7,933 bases of DNA. It comes from an uncultured Bacteroidales bacterium (GTDB lineage: Bacteria > Bacteroidota > Bacteroidia > Bacteroidales > UBA932). Where the stretch lies: positions 1 to 7,933 of the forward strand of contig CAMNQO010000076.1 of the NCBI GenBank assembly GCA_946549475.1, in the 5' to 3' direction. The translations under genes and the position numbers were made by a program. The notes beneath the pieces were generated by a model that searched no databases, was not told the DNA's origin, and was given only the letters and a program-made list of their open reading frames with translations. Below, in pieces: positions 1 to 5,961 of this stretch. Position 1 is the first letter of the stretch, and each line of letters begins with the position of its first letter.

Positions 1-960
1 GACGGCCAGCCGCGTTACCGGGTCCTGTTTGTCTGTGGCGGCAGTTCCCGGACCCACGCCGCTTCGCTGGATTCCGCGTCCCGGGCCCACATCCGGGCGT
101 TCGTGCAGGCCGGCGGCAGTTATGTGGGCACGTGTGCTGGAGCCTTTCTGGCGGCCAGCGGCTACGACAGCCATCCGGATTATCCGGACTACCTGGCGCT
201 GTGGCCAGGGACAGTGCGGCATACAGGCCTGTCCGGCGTCTATACCGGGATGTACATCGAGGCGGATTCTCCGCTGCTTGCCTATGCCGATTTCGGCGGC
301 GACGGCTATATCGAGGGCATCCGGCATAACAAGGGCGGTTATCCGCAGTCGTATCCGGAAGGGACGGAAATCCTGGCGCGCTACGATTATCCGGGCAAGG
401 CGGCGGTCCACCGTCAGCCGAGCGCCTGGGCCTACAAGGCCGACGACCGGTCGGGCCGCCTGGTGCTGGAAGGCTCCCACCCGGAGGAGGTCCGGAAAGG
501 GGAGCGGCGCGCCTTTACGGAGGCGATGATCCGCTATGCGGCCGACGGCGTCGGTACGGTGGCCCTGAAGGGCGTCCTGGAGAACGGCGTTCCCCGGGCG
601 ATGGACGGGGCTGGCCGGCTCGGCGACCTGCAGTGCCATCATTTCGCGGTCTATGTGCCGGCCGGGGCGAAGAACGTCTGTTTCTCCGTGGAAAGCTCTG
701 CGGACTGCGACCTGTGCCTGCGGCTGTGCCGCGATGCGTATGCGTTCCCTTCCGCGGCGGCGCAGGCGTCCGGTAGAAAGGGAGCCCGCCAGCAACTGGG
801 CTTCGCAACGCTTGATGCAGGTGTCTGGTACGTGTCGGTCCAATGCCTGACGACGGTCACGGTGGTGCCGACGGATTATGGACAGGATTATGCCGGCCGC
901 ACGGACGTGCTCAACGGCGTTCCTTATACGATAACGGTTTCCTGGCAACAGAATGGCTGA
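1..960 (+). CDS. BPL-N-type glutamine amidotransferase-like protein with C-terminal PPC-like domain (5' end outside window)
   Basis: The reading frame is open from base 1 to the TGA at 958-960 (319 codons visible), so the N-terminus lies upstream; the first in-frame ATG (103) would cut into the conserved core and is not the likely start. Residues below count from base 1. A strand ending in VCGGSS (11-16) is followed by the nucleophile elbow GTCAGAF with Cys45, and the domain closes with GSHPEE (158-163), giving His160 and Glu162. This Cys-His-Glu set matches class-I glutamine amidotransferase folds, most like the BPL_N family (named after the N-terminal domain of yeast-type biotin protein ligase). 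From about residue 209 a beta-rich region containing HHFAVYVPAG and LDAGVWYVSVQ resembles the bacterial pre-peptidase C-terminal (PPC) domain, which is usually extracytoplasmic. Export is therefore likely, but the signal peptide would lie off-window. The true substrate of such proteins is not known to me. The end overlaps the flippase gene by 8 bp. Confidence 0.8.
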   Translation, partial: DGQPRYRVLFVCGGSSRTHAASLDSASRAHIRAFVQAGGSYVGTCAGAFLAASGYDSHPDYPDYLALWPGTVRHTGLSGVYTGMYIEADSPLLAYADFGGDGYIEGIRHNKGGYPQSYPEGTEILARYDYPGKAAVHRQPSAWAYKADDRSGRLVLEGSHPEEVRKGERRAFTEAMIRYAADGVGTVALKGVLENGVPRAMDGAGRLGDLQCHHFAVYVPAGAKNVCFSVESSADCDLCLRLCRDAYAFPSAAAQASGRKGARQQLGFATLDAGVWYVSVQCLTTVTVVPTDYGQDYAGRTDVLNGVPYTITVSWQQNG

Positions 961-2416
961 AAAGAACCTACGCGAAAAAACCATAGCCGGGATGTTCTGG
1001 TCCGGCGTCGGCCGTTTCGGCACGATGGGCCTGAGTTTCGTCTCGAACCTCATCCTGGCCCGCCTGCTGATGCCGGGCGACTTCGGGGTGATCGGAATGC
1101 TCCACGTGTTCATTGCCGTTTCGGGCGTCTTCGTGACGGCCGGTTTCGGTTCGGCGCTCATCCAGAAGAAGAATCCCACGCATATCGACTACACCTCGGT
1201 GTTCTGGTGGAACCTGGCGGCGGCCATCTTCTTCTACTGGGTCCTGTTTTTCTGCGGACCGGCCATCGCACGCTTCTACGAGATGCCGGAACTCTGCCCG
1301 GTGCTCCGGGTGCAGAGCCTGTCGCTGATCATCACCGCATTCTCTGTCGTGCAGACGAACCAGTTGCGGAAGCAGTTGCGTTTCCGGGAACTCTCGATGC
1401 GGAGCCTGACGGCTTCGCTGGTGGGTACGGTGGTGGGTATCGTGATGGCTTTCCTGGGCTACAAATACTGGAGCCTTGTGGCTTCCAACCTGATTTCCAG
1501 CCTGGCGGGCGTCCTGCTCCTGTGGCATCTAAGCAGTTGGCGGCCGACGCGGGAGTTCAGCCTCCAGTCGCTGAAGGAACTTTTTGCCTTCGGCGGCCTG
1601 ATGGCGCTCTCGGGCCTGGTCGAGTCGGTCTATACCAATCTCCAGAGCCTGATCATCGGCAAGTGGTATTCGCCGAAGGACCTGGGCTACTACACCCAGG
1701 CCCGCAAACTGGAAGATGTGCCCACCCAGTCGCTGTCGCACATCGTCAACCAGGTTTCTTTCCCGGTGTTCTCGTCAATCCAGGACCAGCGGGAGGCGCT
1801 GGTCTCGAACGTGCGCAAGAACACCAAGGCCATCAACTACATCAATTTCCCGCTGATGGCCCTGCTGATCGTCATCGCCCGGCCGCTGATCACCCTGCTG
1901 TACGGCCCCAAGTGGGAGATTTCGATCCCATATTTCCAGATCCTCTGCATCTCGAGCCTGGTCTTCTCGATGAACACGCTCAACACCAATGTGATCAAGT
2001 CGCTGGGGAAGAGCCGGCTCTATTTCTGGGTGCAACTCATCAAGCGCCTGATCGGCCTGGTGCTGATCCTGATCGGGGCCCGGGCCGGAATGCTGCCCCT
2101 GATGTGGGCGCTCACCTCGATCGGCTATACCAGCATTCTGATTAATATGTATGTCACGGGACGGCTCATCGGCTACGGCATCGGCCCGCAGGTCCGCGAC
2201 CTGGCCGGCTATTTCTTTGTCGCGCTTTTCTCGGCGGCGGCGGTCTATCTCCTCGGCCGGGTCCTGCCGGTCCATCCCTATGTGGTGATGCTGGTCCAGA
2301 TCGTCGTTTTCGCCGCCATCTATATCCTGCTGTCCCGGCTCTTCAAGTTCGACAGTTACTATGGCTATCTGGGGATAGTCAAGAATTTCCTTAAACGGTT
2401 TAAGAAGAAGAAATGA
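953..2416 (+). CDS. Polysaccharide flippase, Wzx/WzxC type (MOP superfamily)
   Basis: This 487-residue, strongly hydrophobic protein is predicted to flip lipid-linked oligosaccharide units across the inner membrane during capsule, exopolysaccharide or O-antigen assembly. The N-terminal stretch (about 10-70), with ARLLMPGDFGVIGM at 36-49, is the classic first helix pair of the polysaccharide-synthesis (COG2244, WzxC-like) family. A second hallmark follows at about 238-276: YSPKDLGYYTQARKL, then a VSFPVFSSIQ segment. Hydrophobic helices recur through to about 460, consistent with 12-14 membrane passes, and the protein ends in a short basic cytoplasmic tail (KRFKKKK). The length is normal for the family. 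The start ATG lies inside the previous gene (8 bp overlap) and the stop overlaps the next ATG (ATGA), indicating translational coupling. Which sugar unit is carried cannot be read from the sequence. A teichuronic-acid or colanic-acid type exporter (TuaB/WzxC) is the closest named relative; I assign no symbol. Confidence 0.93.
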   Translation: MAEKNLREKTIAGMFWSGVGRFGTMGLSFVSNLILARLLMPGDFGVIGMLHVFIAVSGVFVTAGFGSALIQKKNPTHIDYTSVFWWNLAAAIFFYWVLFFCGPAIARFYEMPELCPVLRVQSLSLIITAFSVVQTNQLRKQLRFRELSMRSLTASLVGTVVGIVMAFLGYKYWSLVASNLISSLAGVLLLWHLSSWRPTREFSLQSLKELFAFGGLMALSGLVESVYTNLQSLIIGKWYSPKDLGYYTQARKLEDVPTQSLSHIVNQVSFPVFSSIQDQREALVSNVRKNTKAINYINFPLMALLIVIARPLITLLYGPKWEISIPYFQILCISSLVFSMNTLNTNVIKSLGKSRLYFWVQLIKRLIGLVLILIGARAGMLPLMWALTSIGYTSILINMYVTGRLIGYGIGPQVRDLAGYFFVALFSAAAVYLLGRVLPVHPYVVMLVQIVVFAAIYILLSRLFKFDSYYGYLGIVKNFLKRFKKKK

Positions 2417-3159
2417 AATCACGATTCGGCAAGATACTCCACGTGCTTTTCCGGACCAACCTGGTCCAGACGCTCCGCTTCAACTGGAAGATGCTGCCTG
2501 CCCGGCAGGCCTGGCATCTTCCGTTCCATTTTTACGGGAAAGTCGAATTCCGGAGCCTGAAGGGCCGGGTGATCCTCGACGGCCCGGCGAAATGCGGAAT
2601 GATCCGGGTTGGTGTGAAGGACTGCTATGTGGACACCCACGTCCCGCTGACCATCTGGACGATCAACGGCACGGTCCGTTTCCGCGGGAAGGCCTTGTTC
2701 CTGAGAGGATCCTATCTGCTTGTGGCCAAATCGGGCACGCTGACCATCGGTACCCACCGGACGGCGTTCGCCGCCGGCCTGCGGCTCTTCTGCTTTGACA
2801 GCATCACGATCGGCGACTGCGCCCGCATCGCCTGGGAGTGCCAGATTATGGACACGAGTTTCCACTATCTCGAGCATACCGATACGGGGGAGGTGCCGCC
2901 GCTGACCAAACCGGTGGTGATCGGCGACCGGGTCTGGATCGGAAACCGCTCGACCATCTCGAAGGGCGCCGTGATTCCCTCCGACACGATCGTGGCCTCC
3001 GGCAGCCTGGTCAACCGGGATTTCTCTTCCCTGGAACCGTACTGCCTGCTGGCGGGCGTGCCGGCGGCGAAAAAGGCAACCGGCATCCGGCGTGTCCTGG
3101 ATATGGACCGGGAGCGTGCGCTGGATGAACAATACCATTATGACCGGACACATCTGTAG
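2413..3159 (+). CDS. Hexapeptide-repeat acyltransferase (left-handed beta-helix)
   Basis: This 248-residue protein has a C-terminal half with imperfect hexapeptide repeats of the left-handed beta-helix acyltransferases: ITIGDCARIA at 131-140, then VVIGDRVWIGNRSTISKGAV from about 168 and IVASGSLVNRDF near 193-204, closing with the usual LLAGVPAAK (212-220). The DTSFHYL segment (147-153) places His151 where the catalytic His of the WbbJ/maltose-acetyltransferase-like group sits. The roughly 100-residue N-terminal region is basic at its start and less repeat-like, but LKGRVILDGPAKCGMIRVG may already be beta-helix coils. It probably moves an acetyl or other acyl group from acyl-CoA to a sugar hydroxyl or amine of the polysaccharide repeat unit in the cytoplasm. 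ATG 2413 overlaps the flippase stop by 4 bp (ATGA). The donor and acceptor are not known. Confidence 0.88.
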   Translation: MKSRFGKILHVLFRTNLVQTLRFNWKMLPARQAWHLPFHFYGKVEFRSLKGRVILDGPAKCGMIRVGVKDCYVDTHVPLTIWTINGTVRFRGKALFLRGSYLLVAKSGTLTIGTHRTAFAAGLRLFCFDSITIGDCARIAWECQIMDTSFHYLEHTDTGEVPPLTKPVVIGDRVWIGNRSTISKGAVIPSDTIVASGSLVNRDFSSLEPYCLLAGVPAAKKATGIRRVLDMDRERALDEQYHYDRTHL

Positions 3160-3171
3160 GAAACTGCCGCT

Positions 3172-4260
3172 ATGGATATACTGAACAGCCTTCTGGTCCG
3201 GATCCTGCCCCGGAAAAAGTATCTGCAGTACCGTCGTTCCCGGAACTGGAAAAAGCACGCGGGCCGCATCGACCAGGTCATCGGTCAGTTCGTCGGCGAC
3301 CGGGCGCATATCGGCGAGGCAAAGTGGCGGGAATGGCAGAAAAAACTGGTCGGGGCGTATGTCCGGGACAACTGGTTTCCCGAAGAGTATTTTTTCTTCC
3401 ATTACGAGAACCTTTCTCCCGAGGGAATCCGTTCGTTCGTCGGCCAGCGGGAGGCGAATCTGTTCTGGAATTACCAGAACAGCCGGGATGTCTATCTGCT
3501 GACCTGCGACAAGGGGGCTACCTATCAGCGTTTCGGCCGTTTTTTCCGGCGGGAACTGGTGGCCGTGTCGAAGGACGATCCCGCTTCGGGCTCCGCGTTC
3601 ACAAGCCTGGCGGAAAGGCACGACCGGCTTGTCATCAAGCCGAATTACGGAAATTTCGGCAACGGCGTGCGGATTGTCCGGACGGCGGATACGGCAGACA
3701 GGCACGCTTTGCTCGAGCGCCTGCTCGCGGACTATCCCGACGGCTTTGCGGCCGAGGAAGTCATCGTGCAGCATCCGGCGCTCGCCGCGCTGCATCCTTC
3801 GAGCGTCAATACCGTGCGGCTCACGACCGTCCGGCTGAAAAACGGAGACATCTACCTCATCCACCGTCCTTTCCTGCGGATCGGGCAGGGCGGGAACTGT
3901 GTTGACAACGGGGCGAAGGACGGCATCATCGCGTCCATCGATTTTGAAACGGGCATCCTCTATGCCGCCATCGACGAACGGATGCGGCGCTACGTCGTGC
4001 ATCCCGATACGCAGGCGGCCATCCTCGGATTCCGGATCCCGCGCTGGGAAGAGGCGAAGAGACTGGCCGTAGAACTGGCCGGCGTCCTGCCGGAACTGGG
4101 CTATTGCGGCTGGGACCTGGCCCTGACCGAAGAGGGCTGGGTGATGGTGGAAGCCAACGGCAAAGGCCTTTTCATCGGCTTCCAGATGCCGGCACAGGAA
4201 GGGTTCCGGGACGAGTATGAATCTATCAAGCGGCAGTGCGGCTATGCAGAAAAGGGCTGA
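3172..4260 (+). CDS. Sugar-transfer-associated ATP-grasp family protein
   Basis: This 362-residue protein has a basic N-terminal helical region (about 1-100) and then an ATP-grasp fold. Visible nucleotide-binding and catalytic elements are LVIKPNYGNFGNGV (153-166, Lys156 as the ATP-contacting lysine), the EEVIVQHP segment (195-202), SVNTVRLTTVR (211-221), GQGGNCVDNG (238-247) and the Mg-binding strand pair GWDLALTEEGWVMVEANGKG (313-332, Asp315, Glu327, Asn329). This combination matches the Pfam family for sugar-transfer-associated ATP-grasp, predicted to act in surface-polysaccharide biosynthesis; the mechanism expected of the fold is acyl-phosphate formation followed by amide or ester bond formation. 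It has no signal peptide or membrane segment, so it should be cytoplasmic. The gene starts 12 bp after the acyltransferase stop, the only positive gap in the window. A TAGGA sequence sits about 10 bases before ATG 3172 and may act as a weak ribosome-binding site. The substrates are unknown. Confidence 0.9.
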   Translation: MDILNSLLVRILPRKKYLQYRRSRNWKKHAGRIDQVIGQFVGDRAHIGEAKWREWQKKLVGAYVRDNWFPEEYFFFHYENLSPEGIRSFVGQREANLFWNYQNSRDVYLLTCDKGATYQRFGRFFRRELVAVSKDDPASGSAFTSLAERHDRLVIKPNYGNFGNGVRIVRTADTADRHALLERLLADYPDGFAAEEVIVQHPALAALHPSSVNTVRLTTVRLKNGDIYLIHRPFLRIGQGGNCVDNGAKDGIIASIDFETGILYAAIDERMRRYVVHPDTQAAILGFRIPRWEEAKRLAVELAGVLPELGYCGWDLALTEEGWVMVEANGKGLFIGFQMPAQEGFRDEYESIKRQCGYAEKG

Positions 4261-4840
4261 TGCGGCGGATATCGTTGTGACGCAGCGGCCGGATACTGTC
4301 TCCTGGGAGGAGATCAGCCGACTGTTGAAAGCGGCTCACGCGGACAATGTCCGCAGGGGCGTCCGGATGCCGTATCCCCAGTTGTCTCCAGAGGAATTGC
4401 GGGAGAAGACGGAAGGGGCGGGCGGCCGGCTGTATGTCGCCTTCTGCGAAGGCCGGCTCGCGGGCGTGGGCGCCGTCGTCCGGCTCGAGAAGAAGTTCTG
4501 GTACGGCAGCGGGTCCTATGCGTACTGCTTCCTGGGCGCCGTCCTTCCGGAATTCAGCGGAAGGGGCATTTATCAGCGGCTTGTCGCGGCACGGCAGCAG
4601 TGGGCGGAAGAATCCGGCCTGGACCGGATGATGTTTGATACGCACGAGAAGAATGTCCGGATGCGGAGTATTTGCCGCAGGAACGGCTTCCTGCCGGTGG
4701 GATACCGGATCCGTGACGACCACAATTCCGTGGTTTTCGTGAAGTGGCTGCACGGATGTCCCTATCCTGAATGGTTTGTCAGATTGAAGTTCATTCGATT
4801 GAAATGGAAAAGGAAACGAAACGCGAAGGCCGGATCCTGA
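4244..4840 (+). CDS. Stand-alone GNAT-family N-acyltransferase (paralog of the N-terminal half of the fusion at 5958)
   Basis: From ATG 4244 this is a 198-residue GNAT-fold acyltransferase. The core is a beta hairpin (RLYVAFCEGRLAGVGAVV), a strand leading to VLPEFSGRGIYQRL (100-113, the acetyl-CoA pyrophosphate loop, R-G-I-Y form) and a FDTHEKNVRMRSICRRNGF segment (131-149) typical of the last GNAT helix and strand. It aligns end to end with residues 1 to about 190 of the protein starting at 5958 (shared SVSW-type start, YGSGSYA/WSGSGVYA, FDTHEKN/FDVHAKN, VKWLHG/VKWLKG). That alignment favours ATG 4244 over the earlier in-frame ATG 4217, which would add nine unmatched residues and lengthen the overlap with the upstream gene from 17 to 44 bp. 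The C-terminus is very basic (LKWKRKRNAKAGS). The last bases overlap the following CapA-like gene. It probably transfers an acyl group from CoA to an amine; the substrate is unknown. Confidence 0.85.
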   Translation: MQKRADAADIVVTQRPDTVSWEEISRLLKAAHADNVRRGVRMPYPQLSPEELREKTEGAGGRLYVAFCEGRLAGVGAVVRLEKKFWYGSGSYAYCFLGAVLPEFSGRGIYQRLVAARQQWAEESGLDRMMFDTHEKNVRMRSICRRNGFLPVGYRIRDDHNSVVFVKWLHGCPYPEWFVRLKFIRLKWKRKRNAKAGS

Positions 4841-5961
4841 TTGCCGGCGATCTGTTCCCGACGGAAGAGAACGTGGCGTATTTCAAGGACGGCGACGTCG
4901 AGCGCCTGTTCGGTGCGGAACTCTGCCGGCTTTTCGCCGGGGCGGACCTGGCGGTCTGCAATCTGGAGGGCGCCTTGTCCGACGCGCCCGGCAGGTGCCG
5001 CAAGACAGGGCCCGTGAAGGTGGCGCCCTCCGCGGCTGTGGAGGCGTATCGCCGCCTGGGTGTCCACCTGTGCCTGCTGGCCAACAACCACGTGACGGAC
5101 GGCGGGACGGACGGTGTCCTGGAAACGATGCGGACGCTGGACGCGGCCGGCATCTGCCATATCGGCGCCGGTAAAGACGCCGCTTCCATCGAACGCACGT
5201 TCATCCGCGAGGTGGGCGGGCTCCGCATCGGCTTCTACAATGTGGCGGAAACGATGTACAACCGGCCCGGGAAAGACACGCCGGGCGTATGGCTGTATGA
5301 TGAATGGCTGGTCTGCCGCGAAATCGCTGCGTTGAAAGAACAGTGTGATTACCTGGTCGTCGCCTACCACGGTGGCATCGAGAAATATCCTTATCCTTCG
5401 CCGGAAACCCGCAAGCGCTTCCGCCGGATGGCGGAAAGTGGGGCGGACCTGGTCGTGGCGCAGCATACCCACTGCATCGGCGCCTCGGAAAACCACCAGT
5501 CCTCCTGTCTGATCTACGGACAGGGCGATTTCCTGCTGAAGAATTTCCTGCCGGGGCGGACGGACAGCGGACTGCTGCTGGAACTGAAAATCTCGGACGG
5601 GCAGGTAAGCGTGGCCCGGCACCTGGTCCGTTCGCTCGAAAACCGGTTTGTTCGCCTGGCTGAGTTACAGGACCTGACTCCTTGGGATGCCCTGTCCGCC
5701 CGGCTCGATGACGAGGCGTTCCTGGCCGACGCGTTCCGCACGTTCTGCGACCGGGAACTTGTCCTCTACCTGACGGCTTTCAAGAGCCCTTCCAAGTGGG
5801 CCCGCCTGTTGCGCTGGATCTCTCCGAAGGCCTACCGGAAATGGCTCCGGGAAAAGGCTATCCGTCCGGACGACCTGCTTTTCGCGCTCCATACGCTCCG
5901 TTCCGAGCAGAACCGGGAGACGGCCGTCACGGGACTTGAACACTTGCTGGAATCAAAATGA
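4804..5961 (+). CDS. CapA-like protein (poly-gamma-glutamate capsule family, metallophosphoesterase fold)
   Basis: Numbering from ATG 4804 (385 residues), the motifs of the PGA_cap/CapA family appear in order: IAGDLF (13-18), CNLEG (52-56), LLANNHVTDGG (91-101), YHGGIEKYPYPSP (188-200), GADLVVAQHTHCIGASE (213-229) and YGQGDF (238-243). The Asp, Asn and His residues in these are the metal-ligand positions of calcineurin-like phosphoesterases. A mostly helical tail of about 95 residues follows (290-385). There is no N-terminal hydrophobic anchor or signal peptide, unlike membrane-anchored Bacillus CapA, so this copy should be cytoplasmic. The start is uncertain: ATG 4771 is also in frame but would overlap the GNAT gene by 70 bp instead of 37 and adds 11 residues with no family feature. 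Family members accompany poly-gamma-glutamate or polysaccharide synthesis, but their reaction is not settled. No CapB/CapC (PgsB/PgsC) partners are seen here. The stop overlaps the next start (ATGA). Confidence 0.88.
   Translation: MEKETKREGRILIAGDLFPTEENVAYFKDGDVERLFGAELCRLFAGADLAVCNLEGALSDAPGRCRKTGPVKVAPSAAVEAYRRLGVHLCLLANNHVTDGGTDGVLETMRTLDAAGICHIGAGKDAASIERTFIREVGGLRIGFYNVAETMYNRPGKDTPGVWLYDEWLVCREIAALKEQCDYLVVAYHGGIEKYPYPSPETRKRFRRMAESGADLVVAQHTHCIGASENHQSSCLIYGQGDFLLKNFLPGRTDSGLLLELKISDGQVSVARHLVRSLENRFVRLAELQDLTPWDALSARLDDEAFLADAFRTFCDRELVLYLTAFKSPSKWARLLRWISPKAYRKWLREKAIRPDDLLFALHTLRSEQNRETAVTGLEHLLESK

Noticed and set aside
968..1528. Antisense open frame opposite the flippase gene
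   Set aside because: It translates to a His/Gln/Glu/Arg-rich product with no hydrophobic core or motif, and is explained by the codon pattern of the membrane protein on the + strand.
1207..2145. Alternative + frame of about 312 codons inside the flippase gene
   Set aside because: It is rich in Gly, Pro and Ala with no domain features and is fully overlapped by the well-supported flippase frame.
3157..3174. Possible promoter or terminator in the gap between the acyltransferase and ATP-grasp genes
   Set aside because: The gap is only 12 bp, with no hairpin plus T-run and no room for promoter elements; at most it holds a weak ribosome-binding sequence.
2419..4002. Long antisense open frame (about 527 codons) opposite the acyltransferase and ATP-grasp genes
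   Set aside because: It runs across two well-supported genes and their junction, has a composition rich in Arg, Asp, Pro and His without recognisable domain motifs, and is the kind of stop-free shadow expected opposite GC-rich coding sequence.
4804..5961. Poly-gamma-glutamate capsule operon (capBCA)
   Set aside because: Only the CapA-like member is present; no CapB ligase or CapC membrane protein is visible and the protein lacks the membrane anchor, so a true PGA capsule cannot be claimed.
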